In this document: piece by piece, positions 37,401 through 44,808 of the stretch
Layout: every line of letters starts with the position of its first letter
How positions within the stretch are numbered: position 1 is the first letter of the stretch
Origin: Virgibacillus necropolis
GTDB taxonomy: Bacteria > Bacillota > Bacilli > Bacillales > Amphibacillaceae
Direction of reading: 5' to 3'
NCBI RefSeq assembly: GCF_002224365.1
Contig: NZ_CP022437.1
Span: 3,224,001 to 3,288,000 of the forward strand
Length of the DNA stretch: 64,000 nt
Position numbers and translations under genes: made by a program
The notes under the pieces: generated by a model
What the model was told of the DNA's origin: nothing
The model's input: the letters and a program-made list of their open reading frames with translations, nothing else
Database searches by the model: none

Positions 37401-38042
37401 TTAGGCTCTTTTTACTATTTTTTCGACTCTTCCAAAAACCAAATCAAGTAATACTGCAATCACGATAGCTAGTATAGTACCAGTGAAAATCATGAATTTG
37501 TCATTATAACCAATACCTGCTAGCACAAGGTCACCTAATCCACCTGCACCAATTAATGCCGCAAGTGTTGTCCAACTAATGATATAGACAGCAGTTACAC
37601 GAATTCCTGACATAACGTACGGAAAAGCTACAGGCAATTCAATTTTAAACAATCTCTGAAATGTACCAAACCCCATTCCCTTAGCCGCTTCTATGATTTC
37701 CGGGTTAACGGATTCCATTCCTGCATATGTGTTCCGTAACAATGGCAGTAATGCATATAACAACAACGCAACTACTGCTGGGGTGAAACCAATTCCCAGT
37801 ATAGGAATCATAATTGCTAACAAGGCAAGGGTGGGAATTGTCTGGAAGATATTAGCGATATTAAAAATAAGGGCTTTGATTTTATTATTTTTCATCTTCG
37901 TCATATAGACTGCTAATGGTACGCTAAAACATACCGATAGGATGATCACTGTAAAGGAAATAAGAATATGTTCATACATGTAATGTAATAAGGAAAGGTA
38001 TTCATCTGATAAATACGTCAAATATTCGGACAAAAATTCCAT
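37401..38042 (-). CDS. opuCB: Compatible-solute ABC permease, OpuCB type
   Basis: This 213-residue permease has the EAA loop IIEAAKGMGFGTFQRLFKIELPVAFPYVMSGIR and AALIGAGGLGDLVLAGI. It is paralogous to OpuCD. Its ATG directly follows the opuCA stop, a one-base junction that implies translational coupling. It forms a heterodimeric channel with OpuCD. Confidence 0.9.
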   Translation of the reverse strand: MEFLSEYLTYLSDEYLSLLHYMYEHILISFTVIILSVCFSVPLAVYMTKMKNNKIKALIFNIANIFQTIPTLALLAIMIPILGIGFTPAVVALLLYALLPLLRNTYAGMESVNPEIIEAAKGMGFGTFQRLFKIELPVAFPYVMSGIRVTAVYIISWTTLAALIGAGGLGDLVLAGIGYNDKFMIFTGTILAIVIAVLLDLVFGRVEKIVKRA

Positions 38043-39164
38043 TTAGGCAACACCACTCTGACCTTCTGTTACATGCTTTAAAACCTGTAACAATTTGTTT
38101 TTATCTAGAATACCAACGAGTGTTGAATCCACATTAATAATTGGAGTACAGCCATGCAACTCGTCAAGGTTATTTAAAACACTTTCCGTCTCATCCTTTT
38201 CAGTGATCACTATACTTGATTTCTTGATTAGTTCATGCAAATTCCGATTTTTGTTTGATAACATATCATATAAATTGATTAACCCTACATACCTTCCATC
38301 GCTTTTTACAACAGGTGCTTCTGCTACTTGATGCGCTATCATCATTTCCATTGCTGACTTAACTGTAGAGTCATCCGATATAGCGATATACTCTTTAGAT
38401 ATAAACTGAACAAGCTGCGGTAATTTTCTGTCCGTTCCCAGTCGTTTTTCTCCGATAAAGTCCCTCACAAAGTCATTTGCAGGATTCGCCAAAATTTCCT
38501 GAGGAGAACCCTTTTGAACTACACTTCCATCCTTCATTAAGATAATTTGATCAGCGATTTTAATTGCTTCATCCATGTCATGTGTGACGAATATAATCGT
38601 TTTGTTAATTTCAGTTTGCAGACGGAGAAGTTCATCCTGCAGCTGTTCCCTACTGATGGGATCCAGGGCACTAAAAGGCTCGTCCATCAAAATGGTTGAA
38701 GGTTCTGCGGCAAGTGCACGAATAACACCAATTCGCTGTTGCTGACCACCACTTAGCTCAGAAGGGTATCGTTTCATATAAGTTTTAGGATCGAGATTAA
38801 CCATTTCTAACAGTTCAGTAACTCTGCTATGAATTTTCTGTTTATCCCAATTCAATAATTTAGGTACGGTAGCTACATTATTGTAGATAGTCATATGAGG
38901 GAATAAACCGATATTTTGGATAACGAACCCCATTTTTCGGCGAAGCGCAATCGGGTTAATGTCTTGGATATTTTCTCCATCAATCAAAATCTCGCCTTTT
39001 GTATAATCTACTAATCGATTTAGCAGTTTCATAGTAGTCGTTTTACCACACCCACTAGGACCAATTAATACGTTTATTTTTCCCTCTTCAAAGCTTAAAT
39101 TAATATCTTTCAATGCTTGAAATCCATCATCAAAAGTTTTGTTTATATTTTTTAACTCAATCAA
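38043..39164 (-). CDS. opuCA: Osmoprotectant ABC transporter ATPase with CBS domains, OpuCA type
   Basis: This 373-residue protein has Walker A GPSGCGKTT (35-43), signature LSGGQQQR and Walker B TILMDEPFSALD. Two C-terminal CBS domains follow (from about residue 250; SDDSTVKSAMEMM, APVVKSDGRYVGLINLYDML, GCTPIINVDSTLVGIL). In OpuA/OpuC systems the CBS pair senses ionic strength or c-di-AMP and gates transport. It is the first gene of the operon. The upstream gap (39165-39569) should hold the osmotically controlled promoter. Confidence 0.95.
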   Translation of the reverse strand: MIELKNINKTFDDGFQALKDINLSFEEGKINVLIGPSGCGKTTTMKLLNRLVDYTKGEILIDGENIQDINPIALRRKMGFVIQNIGLFPHMTIYNNVATVPKLLNWDKQKIHSRVTELLEMVNLDPKTYMKRYPSELSGGQQQRIGVIRALAAEPSTILMDEPFSALDPISREQLQDELLRLQTEINKTIIFVTHDMDEAIKIADQIILMKDGSVVQKGSPQEILANPANDFVRDFIGEKRLGTDRKLPQLVQFISKEYIAISDDSTVKSAMEMMIAHQVAEAPVVKSDGRYVGLINLYDMLSNKNRNLHELIKKSSIVITEKDETESVLNNLDELHGCTPIINVDSTLVGILDKNKLLQVLKHVTEGQSGVA

Positions 39165-39569
39165 ATTTGTCCCCCCTTGGATTAAAGTGCACTGCTAACT
39201 CCATTTTCATTGTTTACACAGACTTTTCTCAGTTTTTAACAAGTATGATCTACTCTTCTACTTGAGAAAAATTATGTAGTGATAACAAACCATATAACCG
39301 ATAGAAGCTAGAGCACTATTTTGTTCCTAATTCCAAACTACACCTCACTTTACAAACTTAATAACTAATAGGATGCTTAAGTTTTGAATGATTCACTTTA
39401 TAGTGAATGTATTTATTTTATGAACGTGTTTTTATGACGAACAAGTTCATATTATATACGTAAGTCTAGTTGTTTCATTATACTTTGTCAACTTCTCTTA
39501 AAAACTTCTCGCCAGAATTACTAGTAAAGCAGGAAACCTAAACCGTCTTGGTGAACTTATAAGTATTTC
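39165..39569. promoter_or_regulatory. 405-bp upstream region of opuCABCD
   Basis: No gene is visible. ATTCACT-TTAT-AGTGAAT (39391-39408) is a 7-bp inverted repeat. A longer-spaced pair ATGAAC ... GTTCAT occurs around 39420-39453. B. subtilis opuC is repressed by the MarR-type GbsR/OpcR family, so a symmetric operator is expected somewhere here, but I cannot tell which repeat, if any, is bound. Confidence 0.3.
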
Positions 39570-39755
39570 TTAAAAGTTCATTTTTCTACTACTTCTTCTC
39601 CGCTCATCCAAATAAGAATTAAACACATAAATCCCTTCCAGAACATAGCCTGCCGAACAATTTCCATCCATCCTCCCCTGTAACTTACCAGCAGTCAAAA
39701 TCTCATTATGTAGCTCGTACCACTCTCTCAAAACAACAAACACTCGATTTTCCAC
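39570..39755 (-). CDS. Small hypothetical protein at the end of the phage replication module
   Basis: This 61-residue ORF has a GTG start at 39755 after GGAGATGG. It follows the helicase gene by 24 bp on the same strand. The protein (ENRVFVVLREWYELHNEIL...FNSYLDERRRSSRKMN) is basic at its end and has no motif I recognise. Its position suggests a minor gene of the phage-derived block. Confidence 0.45.
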   Translation of the reverse strand: MENRVFVVLREWYELHNEILTAGKLQGRMDGNCSAGYVLEGIYVFNSYLDERRRSSRKMNF

Positions 39756-39779
39756 CTAAACCATCTCCTTATTCGATTC

Positions 39780-41039
39780 CTAATTCTCAAATCGTCCATG
39801 TTCCTTATGAAATGCCAGTCTCACCGTTCCTGTTGGGCCGTTTCGCTGCTTTGCCAGGATAATTTCCATAACCTTATTCGAACTGCTCTCCCGGTTATAA
39901 TAGTCATCCCGGTAAAGGAACGCTATAACATCAGCATCTTGCTCGATATTTCCTGACTCTCTGAGATCTGACATTAATGGTCGTTTGTCATTACGTGACT
40001 CAACCCCTCTTGATAACTGGGAAAGTAATACAATCGGGATATTCAGTTCCACTGCAAGCAGCTTTAACTCACGCGTTATTTCACCAATTTCCAAATCACG
40101 TCGCTCGTGTTTACTTGTTGGTGTCATCAGTTGTAAGTAATCGATAAAAACGACAGGCTTATCACTTGGATTATCATGGAGCCTTTTACGAATGGCTGAA
40201 CGAATGGTAGAAACCGTTCGTAAATTATCATAAAGACGAAGTTCCCAGTTAGATATTTCGCCTACTGCATGGATCGCATGCTCATAATCGTCTCTTGAAA
40301 AAATCATGTTCCGCCATTTTTGACTATCTATGAATCCTTCAGCTGAGATCATTCGTTGTAATAATTGCTTTGTCCCCATTTCTAAACTAAAAATCAACGG
40401 TGATGCCCCATTTTTCGCACAGCCGGCTGCTAGATTAAGTGCAAATGCGGTTTTCCCAACAGAAGGTCTAGCAGCAACAATAATCAGCTCACCTCGTTGC
40501 AATCCACCAGTCATCTCGTCAAAGTCATGAAAAGATGTCCCAACCCCAGATTGTTCGCTTGACGGGAAACACATTTCCTCGGTGATTTCCAGTAGGTGGT
40601 CATAGGTCGATTTCCCCTGGTCGTCTACACCTGTTTCTTGATAACCTTGTAAACTGGCAATCAACGTGTCTAACCCATCCGCAGTTGGGTTTTCAGCAAA
40701 TTGCAATGCACATGTTCTAGCCATTCTTGTTCGATAAGCATCAATAATCAATCGCTCGTGATGTTTCATACTTGCTGTACTGGGGACGGATCCTGCCATT
40801 TCCACCAAATAAACTGTCCCACCGACACGTGCGATTGCTTCCCCTAATTTTGTCGTGACCGTAACCAAATCGATAAACTCCCCAAGCGCTGCCACTTGCT
40901 TCATCGACCTGAAAATAATCTTATGATTAACCTCATGAAAATGTTCTTCCTGCACGACTAGTTCCTTGAAAAGTGACCCGTCCTGAAGAACCGACCCAAG
41001 TACTGATACTTCTGCTTCAAAGTTCGCTATTGTTATCAT
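39780..41039 (-). CDS. Phage-type replicative DNA helicase (DnaB/G40P-like)
   Basis: This 419-residue hexameric-helicase homologue is shorter than chromosomal DnaB (about 450). It has the N-terminal primase-interacting domain (EAEVSVLGSVLQDGSLFKELV) and a RecA-like C-terminal domain with Walker A RPSVGKTA (191-198). Further features are PLIFSLEMGTKQLLQRMIS, VVFIDYLQLM (Walker B) and RELKLLAVELNIPIVLLSQLSR. Order initiator-loader-helicase is that of phage SPP1 genes 38-39-40. Its start overlaps the loader gene by 23 bp. It is intact, so it could still be active or interfere with host replication. Confidence 0.9.
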   Translation of the reverse strand: MITIANFEAEVSVLGSVLQDGSLFKELVVQEEHFHEVNHKIIFRSMKQVAALGEFIDLVTVTTKLGEAIARVGGTVYLVEMAGSVPSTASMKHHERLIIDAYRTRMARTCALQFAENPTADGLDTLIASLQGYQETGVDDQGKSTYDHLLEITEEMCFPSSEQSGVGTSFHDFDEMTGGLQRGELIIVAARPSVGKTAFALNLAAGCAKNGASPLIFSLEMGTKQLLQRMISAEGFIDSQKWRNMIFSRDDYEHAIHAVGEISNWELRLYDNLRTVSTIRSAIRKRLHDNPSDKPVVFIDYLQLMTPTSKHERRDLEIGEITRELKLLAVELNIPIVLLSQLSRGVESRNDKRPLMSDLRESGNIEQDADVIAFLYRDDYYNRESSSNKVMEIILAKQRNGPTGTVRLAFHKEHGRFEN

Positions 41040-41358
41040 TTGTTTTGTCCTTTAACAGTTTAATCATTTGCTGGTGGAAACCTTGCTTTATCTCGTCTGG
41101 AACTCTGGAAGCTTCTGCACGCCATATTTTCATTTTTTCCAGATGGTCATTGCTTTCAACTGGGTAAGCAGCAATTTCAGCAAGGGTTGGAGCATAAGGA
41201 CGAGCGCCTGCGTAAGCCGATAGCTTTTTCATTACTAGCGTATAATCCATTCGTATCAGTTGCGGAATCAAGATTAGCGCTTTTTGCTTTGATACCTCGT
41301 ACTTCGGATAAATCTCTCGAATTGTCTCTAATATAGTAATTGCTTCCTGCTTATTCAC
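41017..41358 (-). CDS. Helicase loader/inhibitor, SPP1 G39P-like
   Basis: This 113-residue protein matches the LoaderInhib (G39P) pattern: EAITILETIREIYPKYEVSKQKALILIPQLIRMDYTLVMKKLSAY in the helical N-terminal part, APTLAEIAAYPVE in the middle and a flexible acidic C-terminus ending NDNNSEL. In SPP1, G39P holds the helicase G40P inactive and delivers it to the G38P initiator bound at the origin. It overlaps its neighbours at both ends (four bases with the initiator gene), so the three are translationally coupled. Confidence 0.82.
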   Translation of the reverse strand: MNKQEAITILETIREIYPKYEVSKQKALILIPQLIRMDYTLVMKKLSAYAGARPYAPTLAEIAAYPVESNDHLEKMKIWRAEASRVPDEIKQGFHQQMIKLLKDKTNDNNSEL

Positions 41359-42089
41359 CTGCCTACCTCCAAGCGTAATTCATCGAACATCGATCGCCCT
41401 GTAGCGGCAGGTTGTTTTCTGAATGGAACCGTATTCGTTCTATGCGATTCTTTCTTTCTCTCATATGCCTCTACAGCTTCCAACGTTTCTAGATTAGCTC
41501 GCGTCCATTCTTGTAAAATCTTCTCTAGGTAGCTGAATGTACGACCGTTATGTTTGGTTGTAAGCTTAATTGCTTCTAGCATGATCGCTTCCCCAACCCT
41601 TTCAACCCACTGAGTAAACTCAAAGGCAAGAAGTGGATTCAGCTTTCCGATGTTTTCTTCGTAAATCATTACAAGATGTTCCTTCCCTGTCTCTTCTTTT
41701 TTTCTTTCTTTAATTTCGTTTTGTTTATGTTTAAGTATGTTCCGGAATTGGTCCTGATATTGATCCTGGGATTGATCCGGCAATTGGTCCTGGTAATGGT
41801 CCCGTTTATCCATAAAGGAAATCATTTCATAGACTGGCGCCTTCCCTCTTTTACCGTTTTCACAAATTATCAACTCATGCTCCATGAGCTGTTTTCTTGC
41901 TTCGTTTATTCGTTGTATTGATAAGCCAGAAAATTGTCCCACAAGGACATTCGGCGCATTAAAATTTCGTTTCCACCCTGCAAGATTATTAACCATCATT
42001 AACGTATGCCATAAAAGAATTGCATTTGTAGGAAGTTTATTAATAAGTAGCCACTGTCTGAACGCGTTCAGTTCTTTAATATAATTCAT
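41355..42089 (-). CDS. Phage-type replication initiator with DnaD-like C-terminal domain
   Basis: This 244-residue protein has an N-terminal winged-helix domain (AILLWHTLMMVNNLAGWKRNF, VLVGQFSGLSIQRINEARKQLMEHELI), like replisome organisers of Firmicutes phages. A Gln/Asp-rich linker (YQDQLPDQSQDQYQDQF) is encoded by 12-bp iterons. A DnaD/DnaB_2-type domain (IYEENIGKLNPLLAFEFTQWVERVG...NGRTFSYLEKILQEW) follows. The ATG at 42089 follows GAAAGGGAT; earlier in-frame starts lack an RBS. It should bind the internal repeats and recruit loader and helicase. Confidence 0.85.
   Translation of the reverse strand: MNYIKELNAFRQWLLINKLPTNAILLWHTLMMVNNLAGWKRNFNAPNVLVGQFSGLSIQRINEARKQLMEHELIICENGKRGKAPVYEMISFMDKRDHYQDQLPDQSQDQYQDQFRNILKHKQNEIKERKKEETGKEHLVMIYEENIGKLNPLLAFEFTQWVERVGEAIMLEAIKLTTKHNGRTFSYLEKILQEWTRANLETLEAVEAYERKKESHRTNTVPFRKQPAATGRSMFDELRLEVGR
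41690..41803. other. Candidate phage replication origin: five 12-bp iterons plus adjacent AT-rich strand-asymmetric tract
   Basis: Five contiguous 12-bp units at 41744-41755, 41756-41767, 41768-41779, 41780-41791 and 41792-41803 follow a G-n-n-ATTG-R-TCC-n pattern (the last is weaker), for example GGAATTGGTCCT and GATATTGATCCT. Beside them (41690-41740) the plus strand is almost all pyrimidine and the minus strand purine. Iterons plus a strand-biased AT-rich tract inside the initiator gene is the layout of the lambda origin and of several Firmicutes phage origins. Confidence 0.6.
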
Positions 42090-42159
42090 GTAACATCTAT
42101 CCCTTTCCAGAGCCTTTACGTAGGCATTTTTTAAATTAATGACAAAAGACCCACGTATA

Positions 42160-42345
42160 TTAACTACGTAGGTTTGTGTACTCTTGATCTTGAATCCATA
42201 AATCAATCGATTCCTTCGTAAACAAAATCCGAATTCCAATCTTTAAATGTGGAATCTGTTTTCCATGAACCATCGCATAAATGGTATCCGTATGAACCCC
42301 AAGATAATTTGCGACCTCTTTTACTGTTAATGTTTGCCGTTCCAA
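42160..42345 (-). CDS. Excisionase-like helix-turn-helix protein
   Basis: This 61-residue protein has the MerR/excisionase [36 protein letters not shown], then ILFTKESIDLWIQDQE. The TTG start (42345) follows AAAGGGGGGC. Such proteins act as phage excisionase or control factors or as small repressors. It sits upstream of the replication genes on the same strand, as an early regulatory gene would. Its first 43 codons and the DNA upstream are repeated at 60777-61160. Confidence 0.8.
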   Translation of the reverse strand: MERQTLTVKEVANYLGVHTDTIYAMVHGKQIPHLKIGIRILFTKESIDLWIQDQEYTNLRS

Positions 42346-42640
42346 TGTAAGCCCCCCTTTTCAATAAATAATGCTGAAGATGAAGTGAAAAAACGTAATC
42401 AAACGTAATAAAACACTTTCTATCTCTATAATCGAAAAAAGGGTCGGTTTGGTGGCATTTATTTTAAACTTTTTTTAAAATATGTTAAATATTAATAAAA
42501 AAATGCCTGGCCTCGTATAAAAATCTTCTAGGAGGTCAGGCATTTACTATGAATTTTATGATTTTTGGAGTGGGAAGATTGCATTAATTAAAGTGGGAAA
42601 AATTCAGCATCGCGATGGCTTTTGACTATAGAATAGCAAT
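42216..42640. repeat. Copy A of a duplicated segment (copy B at 60777-61160)
   Basis: The segment covers the 5' part of the excisionase-like gene, its RBS and upstream region, a terminator hairpin and TTTTTGGAGTGGGAAGATTGC-like DNA. Most of copy B matches base for base with scattered substitutions and short indels, so the pair is a partly diverged duplication. The match ends abruptly inside the HTH gene at TTCGTAAACAAAATCCG. Confidence 0.85.
42501..42545 (-). terminator. Terminator of the membrane-protein gene (copy A)
   Basis: AAATGCCTGGCCTC and GAGGTCAGGCATTT form a stem with one mismatch. On the minus strand it is followed by TTTTTATT. It ends the leftward gene that stops at 42664. A diverged copy at 61066-61110 follows the second opuAC-like gene. 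Confidence 0.75.
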
Positions 42641-42663
42641 ATATCCAGTTTTCCTATGAGTAA

Positions 42664-43839
42664 TTATTTTGAAACCAATCTGATTTCCTTAGTCTGTATT
42701 ATTAAAAGTTTTTGTTCGTTTGTCGAAATAAAATACGTATCTCCTTCTTTAGAAACCAAGATGCCCTCTGTATCAATCTCTTTACCGTCCCATATATAGG
42801 AAATTTCTTGATAATGACTATTGCTAACCATTGATTGAAAATAATAACCACCTCTGACCAAGAAACTTGGAACAGTTATTAAAGAGATAAACAAGATAAC
42901 AATAAAAAAAAGAGATGTCATAATTGGTTTTCTAATAAATACGGGTTTTGCCATTTTATTTTCTCGCTCTTTAAATCTTTTTTCTTTAATCCATTTAATA
43001 GAAATAGCTTTCGGTATAACTACTTCGAGTAATAAGAAACTAACCGTGCAAGTAATAATGCTGAGTAACCCGATTAATAGAAAATTTGTGGTTACCGCTA
43101 TAAATATTAAAACTGGAACTAAAGGTATTAAACATGTTAGATACAATAACAACTTAATTAACTTCAGTATTTTTACGTTTTTTATTTTATGAAAAATTAT
43201 TGATATAGGTAAACCAATATATAGTAACAAAGAAAAAAGTTCAGGGCTGAGCAAAACATTAGTTTTAGTTATATTCGCTAATTGAATTACTACAATTAAA
43301 TTGCTGTATAATAAAACGAAATATAATACATATTTAATGGCTGTGTAGGGGAAAAAATTAAAAATATAAAAATATATTAATACAATCACAAATGCAATTG
43401 GAAATAAGAAAACTTTAAACATGCCAAAAAATAATAACCAATTTACTTCACCATGAAAGAATAAAACTAGTGCTAAATTAGCTAAGAGCAGCGAAAAGGG
43501 CACGAAAAATAATGAAGTTATTGAAGTTTTTTCTTTTACAATAGATAAAATGAGCAACGCTAGGATAACAATCATTAACAAATAAAATAAACCAATTAAT
43601 GCAACAATAGACTTATTTAAGGGAATATAGTTTATTACTATTCCAAGTAATGATAAATCCCCGTTCCCACCAAAATAGTATCCCCATAAGAATAAATATC
43701 CTGCAAAAAACAGGAAAAAAGATGAAGAAAATAACGTTAGAAAACCAAGTATTTTGTACTCTAAAAATAACTTAATAGGATAAGAGGAACTTACCTTTAG
43801 TGCAATTTTTTTTATTAAACCAAAATAATCGTTCGTTAT
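42664..43839 (-). CDS. Polytopic membrane protein of unknown function, apparent AUA start
   Basis: The protein (about 391 residues) is mostly hydrophobic, with at least nine predicted membrane segments. It ends in a soluble tail (YQEISYIWDGKEIDTEGILVSKEGDTYFISTNEQKLLIIQTKEIRLV). The frame is open from 43839, where ATA ACG AAC GAT follows GGGAGGTG at nine bases. No ATG, GTG or TTG lies at that position; the first conventional start, TTG 43581, has no RBS and would lose the first membrane segment. Either AUA is used or a former ATG has mutated. The family is not recognised. Confidence 0.55.
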   Translation of the reverse strand: MTNDYFGLIKKIALKVSSSYPIKLFLEYKILGFLTLFSSSFFLFFAGYLFLWGYYFGGNGDLSLLGIVINYIPLNKSIVALIGLFYLLMIVILALLILSIVKEKTSITSLFFVPFSLLLANLALVLFFHGEVNWLLFFGMFKVFLFPIAFVIVLIYFYIFNFFPYTAIKYVLYFVLLYSNLIVVIQLANITKTNVLLSPELFSLLLYIGLPISIIFHKIKNVKILKLIKLLLYLTCLIPLVPVLIFIAVTTNFLLIGLLSIITCTVSFLLLEVVIPKAISIKWIKEKRFKERENKMAKPVFIRKPIMTSLFFIVILFISLITVPSFLVRGGYYFQSMVSNSHYQEISYIWDGKEIDTEGILVSKEGDTYFISTNEQKLLIIQTKEIRLVSK

Positions 43840-43968
43840 AACTACTTCACCTCCCTATAAATCCAGTAAAAATTAGTGCAATCTACGTACAAGATTACTA
43901 TAAAAGAGGGGATGCACATTTGTAAATTAGAAATAATTCTATAACAGTCTGATCAAGCCAAAAAATCA

Positions 43969-44005
43969 GAGCCTACTTTTGAAAAAGATTAATCAAAGTA
44001 GGCTC
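43969..44005 (-). terminator. Terminator of the acid-sugar operon
   Basis: GAGCCTACTTTTGA and TCAAAGTAGGCTC form a long stem. On the minus strand it is followed by TGATTTTTTGG. It lies about 200 bp past the aldolase-type gene and is the first convincing terminator for the 48081-to-44206 transcript. Confidence 0.75.
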
Positions 44006-44243
44006 TCACAGTTTTTCTTTCCAGAGAATTTTTATAATAAAGTCTGACCATTTTCTCGCTGTAAACTTCCACAATCGCGCCTGTTAGCATACCATAGAAC
44101 CTTAAATTTAAGGTTTGAAAAAAAAGAGCCCCTCGATAAGATGAATTTTTACACAAAAAATGACTAAATGTTGTAAATTCACATTTTCCTAACATAAAAT
44201 TTTCCTTATAATCGATTGCGTAACTCCCAAGCAATTCGTGCAC
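43989..44243 (-). CDS. Doubtful small ORF after otnC-like gene
   Basis: This 84-residue frame overlaps the aldolase gene end by 38 bp and its stop lies inside the terminator stem. The sequence (FFQTLNLRFYGMLTGAIVEVYSEKMVRLYYKNSLERKTVRAYF) could be the tail of a lost gene, but no RBS or family is recognised. It may be non-coding. Confidence 0.2.
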   Translation of the reverse strand: MHELLGSYAIDYKENFMLGKCEFTTFSHFLCKNSSYRGALFFQTLNLRFYGMLTGAIVEVYSEKMVRLYYKNSLERKTVRAYFD

Positions 44244-44790
44244 TTTCTTCCATTTCTTCTAATACAAAAAATGCGTTCTTCAGATCTTTTCCTGGTACAA
44301 CTGGACCATGGTGACTTAATAACCATCCATCACTGTTTTCCACATGTTTATCAAACGCATCAAAAAGCGCCTGGCTTCCCGGATGTTCATATGGAACTAA
44401 TCCAACGGTTCCTAATTGCATTTTCAAATAAGGGGTATGCTCCGGAATACAATCTGATTCATTTAAATCAGGTACAAAACTCCATAAAACACTGTACGTA
44501 CTATGTACATGAATTACCGCCCCTACATCTGGTTTTGCTTTAAAAACAGATAAATGTAGTGATAATTCCTTACTAGGCCGTAATTTATCATACTGATTGC
44601 CATCCATATCCACTATTGCAAACTCGTTTGGTTGTAACGTCCCAAAACACGTACCACTAGCGGTAATATACACTTTATTCTCATGAAGAAAACTTAAATT
44701 GGCCACACTTCCAGTAGCTTTCCCCCGTTCAAAAAGACTACGGGCAACCCATATAGCACCATCAAGTTTTTTTTCTAATGTTTCATCCAT
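44206..44790 (-). CDS. otnC: Class II aldolase/adducin family, probable 3-oxo-tetronate 4-phosphate decarboxylase
   Basis: This 194-residue enzyme has the zinc-binding HVHSTYSVLW (H-x-H) and a third histidine in LLSHHGPVVPG. The catalytic glutamate region is less clear. RGKATGSVANLSFLHENKVYITASGTCFGTL is typical of OtnC/fuculose aldolase proteins. In the tetronate pathway OtnC decarboxylates 3-oxo-tetronate 4-phosphate to dihydroxyacetone phosphate. It follows the DUF1537 kinase gene by 18 bp, which supports that role over a fuculose aldolase. Confidence 0.82.
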   Translation of the reverse strand: MDETLEKKLDGAIWVARSLFERGKATGSVANLSFLHENKVYITASGTCFGTLQPNEFAIVDMDGNQYDKLRPSKELSLHLSVFKAKPDVGAVIHVHSTYSVLWSFVPDLNESDCIPEHTPYLKMQLGTVGLVPYEHPGSQALFDAFDKHVENSDGWLLSHHGPVVPGKDLKNAFFVLEEMEESARIAWELRNRL

Positions 44791-44808
44791 ACTTATCCCT
44801 ACTTTCGA

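Noticed and set aside
41744-41803. Reading the 12-bp repeats as a CRISPR or simple satellite
   Set aside because: Units are contiguous, in frame with an initiator gene and next to a strand-biased AT-rich tract, which fits an origin better.
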